NCBI GenBank assembly: GCA_022574315.1
Contig: JACZSH010000014.1
Span: 1-18,791, forward strand
DNA: 18,791 bases
From: Chloroflexota bacterium
Lineage (GTDB): Bacteria > Chloroflexota > Dehalococcoidia > Dehalococcoidales > RBG-16-60-22
Direction: 5' to 3'
Part shown: one piece after another, positions 1-5,948 of the stretch
How positions within the stretch are numbered: position 1 is the first letter of the stretch
How the letters are laid out: the number at the start of each line of letters is the position of its first letter
Translations under genes and position numbers: made by a program
The notes under the pieces: model-generated
Database searches by the model: none
Told to the model about the DNA's origin: nothing
What the model saw: only the letters and a program-made list of their open reading frames with translations

Positions 1-1
1 A

Positions 2-310
2 ATGGCTTGCCGGAATTGCACCAGCACTAACATGGAGATTATCGAACTAAAGGGCAAAGGCAATATTCAAACCTTTACTACCATCAATGTAGCTCCTTTG
101 GGACGTGAAAATGAGGTCCCCTATACGATAGTGCTGGTTGAGCTCGATGAAGGTCCCTGGATAATGGGTAATTTAATCGAAATTGACCCCAGTAAAGCAA
201 CCATGGAGCTAATCGGCAAAAGCGTGAAGATGGGGCAGAGTAAAGTATTCCCCGGCGATAAATATTCCGCCGGTGATGGCGCCCGACCTCTCTTTAGCTT
301 CGAGGCTTAG
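2..310 (+). CDS. DUF35/OB-fold acyl-CoA-associated protein, 3' part (5' end outside the window)
   Basis: The gene is cut by the window edge; the first Met at position 2 is probably internal. Residues 3-6 read CRNC, the second Cys pair of the rubredoxin-like zinc ribbon that precedes the OB-fold in the DUF35 (ChsH2/acyl-CoA-binding) family. The remaining ~90 residues fit the OB-fold half, with a characteristic glycine-rich strand pattern (LKGKGNIQTFTTINVAP, then IVLVELDEGPWIMGNL). Family members usually sit beside a thiolase or thiolase-like enzyme and help it handle acyl-CoA, so a thiolase gene is expected just upstream (inference). It ends with TAG and is followed at once by a hairpin that looks like its terminator. 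The placement before the dehydratase cluster supports a role in CoA-thioester metabolism. Confidence 0.8.
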   Translation: MACRNCTSTNMEIIELKGKGNIQTFTTINVAPLGRENEVPYTIVLVELDEGPWIMGNLIEIDPSKATMELIGKSVKMGQSKVFPGDKYSAGDGARPLFSFEA

Positions 311-343
311 GGCTTGATTATTAGTGAACGGGATAATCGAGCC
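311..343 (+). terminator. Hairpin directly after the OB-fold gene, likely terminator
   Basis: GGCTTGATTAT (311-321) pairs with ATAATCGAGCC (333-343), an 11-bp stem with one G-U wobble and an 11-nt loop. It starts at the base after the stop codon. The following TTATCTC is only weakly U-rich, so termination efficiency is uncertain. Confidence 0.55.
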
Positions 344-365
344 TTATCTCAATACTTCTGTAAAT

Positions 366-381
366 TGTGACTCAAGTCATA
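366..381 (+). promoter_or_regulatory. Candidate Crp/Fnr-family operator
   Basis: TGTGA (366-370), six bases, then TCATA (377-381): nine of ten positions match the classic CRP-type TGTGA-N6-TCACA site. The core also contains the inverted repeat TGACT-CA-AGTCA (368-379). It lies about 125 bp upstream of the BcrB-like gene in an unusually AT-rich stretch. Which regulator binds, if any, cannot be told from this window. Confidence 0.35.
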
Positions 382-382
382 G

Positions 383-415
383 TATTATCCAGTAGCATTT
401 GCTATTATCACAGTA
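383..415 (+). repeat. Pair of ~12-bp direct repeats 20 bp apart in the dehydratase leader
   Basis: TATTATCCAGTA (383-394) recurs as TATTATCACAGTA (403-415) with one extra base. The 20-bp period is about two helical turns, as expected for a repeated protein-binding site on one DNA face. It lies just downstream of the CRP-like site and upstream of the dehydratase start at 505. The function is inferred only from position and spacing. Confidence 0.4.
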
Positions 416-504
416 TCTCAATGATGAATTTGTTTATTTCTTCTCTGAGTTAACCGTATCAATATGGAGAATTCTGAACAAGGCGGAGAGGAGCCGGGTA
501 GATT

Positions 505-1842
505 GTGACCGTTGAAAAAAAGAAAAGAGCGATAAGCCGGTTGAAATCAATGTACCCGCTGCGGGCGCTGGTAGATGGCATGTATAAGAAAGCGGTTGAA
601 GCCAGTAAGAATGGGGAGCCGGTAGCCTGGTGTATGGTTAACTGGTGGGCGGGTGACACTGTCCTCCAGGCAATGGGCGTACATACTGTCCACCCTGAGG
701 ACTATGGGGCTGTCTGTGCCGCTTTCGGCGCCGCTCAGCCTTATTTAGACCGCTCTGATTCAGAGGGCTTCCCCAGCCATATGTGCGGCTACGCCCGCAA
801 CTGCCTCGGCTATGCCGCCCTAATGCAAGACCTGGGGGAAATACCCCCGGAGGCACCGATGGCCGGAATGCCCAAACCAACTTTGCTGCTCGGTTCCGGC
901 TATTTTTGTGATACCAGGTATAAGTGGTTTCAGGCGCTGGGGCGCTACCTGGATGCCCCGATGTGGGTGCTGGAGATGCCCCATCCGGGCGTGCCGGAGA
1001 GTCGAATCGAAGGCAACCGCGAGCATAACATCCGCTTCCTGGTGGAAGAACTGAGAGAACTCATCGGCTTCCTGGAAAAGCAGCTGGACAGGAAGATGGA
1101 CTATGTCCGGCTCGGGGAAATTGTCGACGATACCATCGAGATGAACCGGGTCTGGCACGAAGTGAACGAACTGCGCAAGGCAAGACCCTGCCCGATGCAC
1201 TCCCGCGACTTCTGGAGCAGTATGCCGGCTTCTCTCTATATGGCGTCCGACCCGAGGGTAACCGCCGGACTGTACCGGGATATGTATGACGAAGTGAAAT
1301 CGAGGGTGGATAACCACACCGGGGCGGTGCCGGAGGAAAAATACCGGGTTGCTTTCGCCGAGTTGCCGCCGTGGCACAGCCTGGGCTTTTTCAACCAGTT
1401 GGCGGAGCGGGGCTGGAACTTTGTCATCGAAAGCTGGGCGTATCATCCGCCGAAGCCGGTGGATTTGAGCGGCCTGAGCGACCCTCTGGAGCGCATCGCC
1501 GGTCTGACCTACCAGTATTTTTCCGGCTATTTCGAGGACGCTTTCCAGGCCGGGGATGGGTGGGGCTATTTTGCCCATCCTTATCTCGAAATGGTCAGGG
1601 AATACCGGTGCGACGGGATTCTGCTGCATCCCCTGCTGACCTGCCGTACCGCCACCAACCACCTGACGGTGGTGCAGAACCAGCTCATGGAGCAGCTGAA
1701 AGTGCCCTCGCTGGTGGTGGAGGGGGACATCGTCGACCTCAACCTGTTTAACCCGGCGGAGGCGCTGCGCAAGGCGGAGACGTTCGAGGAGACGATGCAG
1801 CACTACCGGGCAGTGAGAAAAGAAGCGGGGTTCGACTGGTGA
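505..1842 (+). CDS. 2-hydroxyacyl-CoA dehydratase / benzoyl-CoA reductase subunit, BcrB/HgdB-like
   Basis: This 445-aa cytoplasmic iron-sulphur protein matches the larger, BcrB/BadE-type subunit in length (about 430-440 aa). The family performs ATP-driven radical chemistry: reductive dearomatisation of benzoyl-CoA, or alpha,beta-dehydration of (R)-2-hydroxyacyl-CoA. Candidate [4Fe-4S] ligands are Cys94 and Cys100 (HMCGYARNC), Cys135 (GYFCDTRYKW) and Cys380 (LLTCRTATNH). The start is GTG at 505, preceded by a GGAGAGGA-like ribosome-binding site around 485-492; the first in-frame ATG, at 550, would remove 15 residues. Its stop TGA shares its A with the ATG of the next gene (ATGA-type junction), implying translational coupling of the two subunits. 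Sequence alone does not separate aromatic reductase from dehydratase. The adjacent two-subunit activator resembles the Thauera BcrABCD arrangement, but no dedicated ferredoxin gene is present here. Confidence 0.88.
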   Translation: MTVEKKKRAISRLKSMYPLRALVDGMYKKAVEASKNGEPVAWCMVNWWAGDTVLQAMGVHTVHPEDYGAVCAAFGAAQPYLDRSDSEGFPSHMCGYARNCLGYAALMQDLGEIPPEAPMAGMPKPTLLLGSGYFCDTRYKWFQALGRYLDAPMWVLEMPHPGVPESRIEGNREHNIRFLVEELRELIGFLEKQLDRKMDYVRLGEIVDDTIEMNRVWHEVNELRKARPCPMHSRDFWSSMPASLYMASDPRVTAGLYRDMYDEVKSRVDNHTGAVPEEKYRVAFAELPPWHSLGFFNQLAERGWNFVIESWAYHPPKPVDLSGLSDPLERIAGLTYQYFSGYFEDAFQAGDGWGYFAHPYLEMVREYRCDGILLHPLLTCRTATNHLTVVQNQLMEQLKVPSLVVEGDIVDLNLFNPAEALRKAETFEETMQHYRAVRKEAGFDW

Positions 1843-3005
1843 TGGCAACGGGACTGAACCGGGTCGCCGAGATTTACGCTGACCGCGCCGCCAGGGTTAC
1901 CGAACTAAAGGCGGGTGGGAAGAGAATCATCGGCTACCTCGATATTTTTCCGGTGGTGGAGATGCTGACGGCCCTCGACCTGGTGCCCTACCGGCTGCTG
2001 GGCGACCTGAATGAACCAATCACCCGGGCGGACGCCTATCTGCCCACGGTGGTCTGCCCGTTCCTGCGCAGCGTCATGGACCTGGGATTGAAAGGGAAGT
2101 ACGATTTTCTGGACGGGGTGGTGTTTGCCCACGGCTGCGAGGTAAGCGAGAAGATGGCCCATATCTGGCGCACCTATCTCCACCCCCCCTACGCCCACTT
2201 TATCGATACGCCGCATACCACCCACCAGGCGGCCCGGAAGCAGCACCGGGAGCTGTTGAAGGACTTCCAGAAGACGCTGGAAGAGATGACCGGGCAGGAG
2301 CTTACCGCCGAAAAGCTGCGGGAGGCGGTCAATATTCACAATCGGCAGCGCGTCCTGGTGCGGGAATTATACGACCTGAGGAAACCCGACCCGCCGCTGA
2401 TATCGGGTGCGGAAACCGTCCGGGTGATGGTGGCCGTGGCCAGCCTGCCGGTGACCGAGGGGAACGAACTCCTGGAACAGGTTATCGGCGAGATAAAAGG
2501 GCGTAAAGACGGGCCGGCGCCAAAACCGGCGCGGCTCATCGTCTGGGGCAGCATTATCGATAACACGGCGCTCGTCGACCTGGTGGAAAGCCTGGGGGCA
2601 AACGTGGTCATGGACGACACCACGGTGGGGAGCCGTGACTACTTCCCGCTGGTGGAGATTACCGACGACCCGCGGGACGGGCTGGCCGACCGCTACCTGG
2701 TGGCGCTGAGAAGCCCGCGTACCTTCCGGGAGACCGTGCCCGACGGGAACCGGAGGAAAGACTATATGGCTGACCTGGAGAGCCGGTTCGGCTACCTGAA
2801 AGACTACGCCCGGGAGTGGCAGGTCAACGGGGTGATATTGCAGGTGCTGAGGTACTGCGATATTCACGGTTACGAGGTGCCGGCACTGAAAGACTACCTG
2901 GAGAGTATCGGGCTGCCGGGTATTTACCTGGAGCATGACTACAGCAAGGTGGCCCTGGCGCAACTGAGGACGAGGGTGCAGGCGTTCCTGGAGATAATCG
3001 GCTAA
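1842..3005 (+). CDS. 2-hydroxyacyl-CoA dehydratase / benzoyl-CoA reductase subunit, BcrC/HgdA-like
   Basis: This is the second subunit of the dehydratase/reductase heterodimer (387 aa from ATG 1842; GTG at 1839 would add one residue). Length fits BcrC/BadD (about 380-390 aa). Conserved features include GYLDIFPVVEMLTALDLVP near the N-terminus and cysteines in VVCPFLRS (about residue 72), AHGCE (about 99) and RYCDIHGYE (about 339), the usual positions for cluster ligands in the HgdA/BcrC family. The C-terminal GLPGIYLEHDYS segment is typical of the family fold. The start overlaps the upstream stop, so the two subunits are probably made in equal amounts. The gene is followed by a 290-bp spacer full of repeats before the activator genes. 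An atypical 2-hydroxyacyl-CoA dehydratase of unknown substrate is as likely as an aromatic ring reductase. Confidence 0.88.
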   Translation: MATGLNRVAEIYADRAARVTELKAGGKRIIGYLDIFPVVEMLTALDLVPYRLLGDLNEPITRADAYLPTVVCPFLRSVMDLGLKGKYDFLDGVVFAHGCEVSEKMAHIWRTYLHPPYAHFIDTPHTTHQAARKQHRELLKDFQKTLEEMTGQELTAEKLREAVNIHNRQRVLVRELYDLRKPDPPLISGAETVRVMVAVASLPVTEGNELLEQVIGEIKGRKDGPAPKPARLIVWGSIIDNTALVDLVESLGANVVMDDTTVGSRDYFPLVEITDDPRDGLADRYLVALRSPRTFRETVPDGNRRKDYMADLESRFGYLKDYAREWQVNGVILQVLRYCDIHGYEVPALKDYLESIGLPGIYLEHDYSKVALAQLRTRVQAFLEIIG

Positions 3006-3051
3006 GATTGATTGACCTCACCCCCGGTATCCCCCTCTCCTCGAACTTTGA

Positions 3052-3136
3052 TGTCATTGCGAGGCGCGGAGCGACGAAGCAATCTCATATAAATAAGCCT
3101 GTCTTTTGAGATTGCTTCGCTTCGCTCGCAATGACA
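3052..3136. repeat. Palindromic REP/MITE-like element, copy 1
   Basis: The left arm (3052-3087) starts TGTCATTGCGAGG and ends GAAGCAATCTCA; the right arm (3107-3136) starts TGAGATTGCTTCG and ends CGCAATGACA, with a 19-nt spacer between. The long imperfect inverted repeat would form a large cruciform or RNA hairpin. A second copy lies at 17568-17656 in the opposite orientation. Very similar GTCATTGCGAG...GAAGCAATCTC palindromes occur in many unrelated bacterial genomes (general knowledge, not checked here). Confidence 0.8.
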
Positions 3137-3162
3137 GGCCGGGGGGAGGGGGAAGAAAAAGA

Positions 3163-3183
3163 AAGAGGGGCTTTGCCCCTCTT
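3163..3183 (+). terminator. 9-bp GC hairpin, possible terminator or shared intergenic repeat
   Basis: AAGAGGGGC (3163-3171), loop TTT, GCCCCTCTT (3175-3183): a perfect 9-bp stem after the dehydratase pair. The same hairpin with its flanking GAAAG and TTA-AC bases recurs at 17489-17509, so it may be a mobile or repeated module rather than a dedicated terminator. No long U-tract follows. Confidence 0.45.
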
Positions 3184-3250
3184 AGACACCCCGCTTTCCG
3201 GTGTTTTTGACTCTCCCGGAGATATCGGCTAACCTATGAGTCAGGGATCT

Positions 3251-3278
3251 TTGAGTAACACATTGCCGATAAGATATT
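3251..3278 (+). promoter_or_regulatory. Weak candidate sigma-70 promoter before the activator genes
   Basis: TTGAGT (3251-3256), 16-bp spacer, GATATT (3273-3278): four of six matches in each box. It lies 20 bp before the TTG start at 3298 and after the repeat-filled spacer, which would explain separate transcription of the activators. The match is weak. Confidence 0.25.
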
Positions 3279-3297
3279 TTCAGAGGGACAGGCGGAT

Positions 3298-4161
3298 TTG
3301 AAAGCGGAACCACTTTATTTTGCCGGTATCGACCTTGGCTCCACCATGACCAAGGTGGTGATTATTGACGCCGGAGAGCGGTTGCTGTCCCGGGTGGAAA
3401 GTCATACCGGCGCCGAGCACCGCCGCCTGGCCAACCGGGTAATGGAGGAAGCGCTGGCGCTGGCCGGACTGCCTTTCTCTGAAATAGCCTACGTGGTGGC
3501 GACGGGGTACGGTCGCATCAACGTTCCCTTTGCCGACCGCCAGATAACAGAGCTGACCTGCCATGCCCGGGGGGTGGCCAGTCTCTTTCCCGGCGTCAGG
3601 ACGGCGCTGGATATCGGGGGGCAGGACGCCAAGGGGCTGAAGCTGAAAGACGGTAAACTGGTCGACTTCGTGATGAACGACAAGTGCGCCGCGGGGACCG
3701 GCCGGTTCCTGGAGGTCATCGCCCGGACGCTGGGGCTGGAACTGGCCGAACTGGGCAGCCTCTCTTTGAAATCGGCGAACCCGGTCAGCATCAGCAACAC
3801 CTGCACCGTTTTTGCCCAGCAGGAAGTGACCACCCGTCTCTCGGACGGAGTCCCGCTGGAAGATATCGTGGCCGGACTTCACCAGGCCATCGCCAGTCGG
3901 GCGGTGGGTATGCTGAGGCAGCTGAAGATAGAACCGGAGGTGGTCTTTACCGGCGGGGTGGCTAAAAATAGCGGAGTGGTCAAGGCGGTGAGAGAAAACC
4001 TGGGTGGAGAAGTGTTAGTCCCCGACGACCCGCTGATAAGCGGGGCACTGGGGGCAGCCCTGCTGGGGCAGGACATTCTCCAGAAAGCGCAGGCAAAAGG
4101 GGAGACCGTCATCAGGCAGGAACGCCGATTGGCGGAGGCTACTTTTTTTCAGCAGACGTGA
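3298..4161 (+). CDS. BadF/BadG/BcrA/BcrD-family ATPase activator, subunit 1 (intact motifs)
   Basis: This 287-aa ASKHA-fold ATPase couples ATP hydrolysis to low-potential electron injection into the dehydratase/reductase. Visible motifs are phosphate-1 DLGSTMTK (12-19), phosphate-2 DIGGQDAK (105-112) and the adenosine-side FTGGVAKN (217-224). Cys130 (NDKCAAGTGRF) and Cys169 (NTCTVF) correspond to the two cysteines per subunit that hold the bridging [4Fe-4S] cluster in HgdC. Start is TTG at 3298, the only sensible in-frame start close to the conserved N-terminus, with purine-rich sequence GAGGGACAGGCGG ahead of it. It ends three bases before the next gene, a tight pair, so the activator is probably a heterodimer. 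Confident in family; substrate of the partner enzyme unknown. Confidence 0.9.
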   Translation: MKAEPLYFAGIDLGSTMTKVVIIDAGERLLSRVESHTGAEHRRLANRVMEEALALAGLPFSEIAYVVATGYGRINVPFADRQITELTCHARGVASLFPGVRTALDIGGQDAKGLKLKDGKLVDFVMNDKCAAGTGRFLEVIARTLGLELAELGSLSLKSANPVSISNTCTVFAQQEVTTRLSDGVPLEDIVAGLHQAIASRAVGMLRQLKIEPEVVFTGGVAKNSGVVKAVRENLGGEVLVPDDPLISGALGAALLGQDILQKAQAKGETVIRQERRLAEATFFQQT

Positions 4162-4164
4162 TTT

Positions 4165-4950
4165 ATGACGGCTTATTATCTGGGTATTGATATCGGGTCG
4201 AGGACGAGCAAAGGGGTGGTCACCGGGGATGGCAGGCTCCTGGCCTGCCACGTGCTTCCTTCCGGGGTGAACTACCGGGCGGCCGCCGAGAAATTGAGAG
4301 AGGCACTGCTGGGTAAAATAGGGTTGTCAGTGTCCGACATCGCGGCGACGGTGGCCACCGGACAGGGTGCGGGCAACGTCCCGTTCCCGAACGAGCCGGT
4401 TACCGATATTCGGTGCTGCGCCCGGGGCATAAACGGTGTCTTTCCAGCGGCGAGGACGATAATCGACGTGCAGGCGCAGTCCAGTCAGGTGATACGGTTG
4501 AACGGGAGCGGGCTGGTAACCGGTTTTGTAGTCAGCGAGAAATGCGCGGCGGGCAGCGGGCGCTTCATGGAAGTAATCGCTAACGTTCTCCAGGTTGAAT
4601 TAAAAGACATCGGCCCCCTTTCCCTGAAATCGAAGAATCCGGTTGCCTTCAGTACCGGCTGCGCCGTTTTCGGGGAATCGGAAGCCGTTTCCCGGGTGGC
4701 CGAGGGCAGCGCCGTGGAGGATATCCTGGCCGGGGTGCACCAGGCGCTGGCCGATAAAATATCCGCCCTGGTCGACCGGGTGGGGATGGAGACGGACTGT
4801 GCCCTGAGCGGGGGCGGCGGTCTCGATACCGGGCTTATCAGGGCGGTGGAGGCAAAGCTGGGCGTACGGATGCTGGTGCCCCCACAGCCCCAGATAATCA
4901 CCGCCCTGGGCGCCGCCATCATGGCCGAGGAGACCAGGGGAGGTCACTAG
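4165..4950 (+). CDS. BadF/BadG/BcrA/BcrD-family activator, subunit 2 (degenerate nucleotide motif)
   Basis: This is the second ASKHA-type activator subunit, 261 aa, about the size of HgdC. Phosphate-1 is present (DIGSRTSK, 9-16), and both cluster cysteines are kept at HgdC-like positions: Cys127 (SEKCAAGSGRF) and Cys166 (STGCAVF). The phosphate-2 motif, DIGGQDAK in its neighbour, reads DVQAQSSQ (101-108), losing the two glycines and the Asp. The adenosine motif is LSGGGGLDTG. The subunit may therefore bind the cluster but hydrolyse ATP poorly or not at all, giving an asymmetric activator (inference). ATG at 4165 follows the upstream stop by three bases. It ends with TAG. Confidence 0.88.
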   Translation: MTAYYLGIDIGSRTSKGVVTGDGRLLACHVLPSGVNYRAAAEKLREALLGKIGLSVSDIAATVATGQGAGNVPFPNEPVTDIRCCARGINGVFPAARTIIDVQAQSSQVIRLNGSGLVTGFVVSEKCAAGSGRFMEVIANVLQVELKDIGPLSLKSKNPVAFSTGCAVFGESEAVSRVAEGSAVEDILAGVHQALADKISALVDRVGMETDCALSGGGGLDTGLIRAVEAKLGVRMLVPPQPQIITALGAAIMAEETRGGH

Positions 4951-4985
4951 AGTTTAAGTGAGATGAAGTTCACCCTTGACGATAT

Positions 4986-5016
4986 TCCCCCTTCTTCCGG
5001 CTAAGAGGAAGGGGGA
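4986..5016. repeat. C-rich/G-rich hairpin repeat (related to the one at 17451-17479)
   Basis: TCCCCCTTCTTC (4986-4997) pairs with GAGGAAGGGGGA (5005-5016), a 12-bp stem with one wobble. Read on the opposite strand, the element at 17451-17479 carries the same CTAAG-GGAAGGGGGAT half, so the two are inverted copies of one family. It lies between the activator pair and the MaoC gene and could act as a terminator after the activators, although no U-tract follows. Confidence 0.6.
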
Positions 5017-5079
5017 TGAGGCTGCCTCAAAGACCTGAAAAAGAGTGGGGCTAAATAATAATTTCCCGGGAGGTAATTT

Positions 5080-5514
5080 ATGGCAGAGAATGAGCGGTCT
5101 CTCCTGGACAGGCTGGGAATAGATATCGGCGACACGTCCACGCACCGCAAGACGATTACGGAAAAAGATATCACCCAGTTTGCCGAGGTTTCCGGGGACT
5201 ATAACCCGGTGCACCTGGACGAGGAATTTGCCCGCAAGACCCTGTTCGGCGGGCGGATTGCCCACGGGGTAATCGCCATATCGCTAATCTCGGCGGCGGT
5301 GGCCAAGTTCCCCGGCCTGGTTGTCCTGATTTCCCACTCCAGCCGATTCCTGAGGCCGGTGCGCATCGGGGATACGATAACGGCCACCGCCGAGGTAACC
5401 GGCAAGCGCCAGGACAAGGGAATCGTCCGCCTGAAAACAACCTGTGCCAACCAGGACGGGAAGCTGGTGGTGGAAGGGGAGACCGAGGTCAGGATTTACG
5501 CAGCCCCGGACTGA
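5080..5514 (+). CDS. MaoC-like (R)-specific enoyl-CoA hydratase
   Basis: This 144-aa single hot-dog protein has the hydratase-2 signature SGDYNPVHLDEEFAR...FGGRIAHG (residues 38-63). Asp40 and His45 are the catalytic pair by analogy with PhaJ. It would hydrate a trans-2-enoyl-CoA to (R)-3-hydroxyacyl-CoA, or the reverse, in the cytoplasm. ATG 5080 has a strong GGGAGGT site at 5068-5074 with 5-nt spacing. Its length is typical of stand-alone MaoC hydratases. Its 3' end overlaps the end of the convergent B12-binding subunit gene by 19 bp. It follows the activator genes in the same direction and plausibly acts on the unsaturated acyl-CoA made by the dehydratase/reductase; the chain or ring specificity is not visible. 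Confidence 0.9.
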   Translation: MAENERSLLDRLGIDIGDTSTHRKTITEKDITQFAEVSGDYNPVHLDEEFARKTLFGGRIAHGVIAISLISAAVAKFPGLVVLISHSSRFLRPVRIGDTITATAEVTGKRQDKGIVRLKTTCANQDGKLVVEGETEVRIYAAPD

Positions 5515-5927
5515 GCGGAGCTTTTTTTCTCGGCGACCGCCTTTTGGATACAGGAGACTATCTCTGCCCGGTCGGCGGCGAGGAAAGTGGCGCTGAAGCC
5601 CAGTTCCTTGAGCCGGGCCATGTTGTGGGGTGGGAATATACCCCCGAGCAGGAAGACGGTGCTTTCCTTTATCCCCTTTTCTGCAGCGCTTTTCATGAGG
5701 TCGGCACCGAGCGCCAGCTCTCCACCGCAGTAGGTACTGATGCCGACGACGTCGGCGTCTTCCTGGATGGCGGTCTCGATTATCCGCTCCGGTAAATCGT
5801 TGCCGATTAAGACGACCTCCATCCCGGCATCTTTAAGCATGCCAGCCACGGTGATTATGCCCCGGTTATGCGATTCCAGGGGGAACTGGGCCAAGAGCAC
5901 CTTTATTTTACTCTTTCTCTGAGCCAT
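5496..5927 (-). CDS. B12-binding subunit of an atypical acyl-CoA mutase
   Basis: This 143-aa stand-alone cobalamin-binding Rossmann domain is the small partner of the adjacent mutase subunit. The B12 motif usually written DxHxxG is ESHNRG here (18-23), with His20 as lower axial ligand. The SxL element is STYCGG (64-69) and the GG turn is GGIFP (95-99). In methylmalonyl-CoA mutase the equivalent loop reads LLAKMGQDGHDRG; here it is LLAQFPLESHNRG, so the catalytic-loop Lys604 is Gln14 and Asp608 is Glu18 (P. shermanii numbering, hand alignment). ATG 5927 has GAGAGGT upstream and sits 21 bp after the large-subunit stop, implying co-translation. The Ala/Ser/Lys-rich tail overlaps the 3' end of the convergent MaoC gene. 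Confidence 0.88.
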   Translation of the reverse strand: MAQRKSKIKVLLAQFPLESHNRGIITVAGMLKDAGMEVVLIGNDLPERIIETAIQEDADVVGISTYCGGELALGADLMKSAAEKGIKESTVFLLGGIFPPHNMARLKELGFSATFLAADRAEIVSCIQKAVAEKKSSAQSGAA

Positions 5928-5948
5928 ATTAGCTTGACCTCTCGCTTA

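Noticed and set aside
820..1848. Long minus-strand open frame (342 codons) opposite the BcrB-like gene
   Set aside because: It is antisense to a clear family member, is rich in His, Gln, Arg and Pro as expected of GC-rich shadow frames, and has no recognisable domain.
3006..3297. CRISPR array or tRNA in the repeat-filled spacer
   Set aside because: There are no regularly spaced identical repeats and no cloverleaf or anticodon structure; the repeats are palindromic hairpins.
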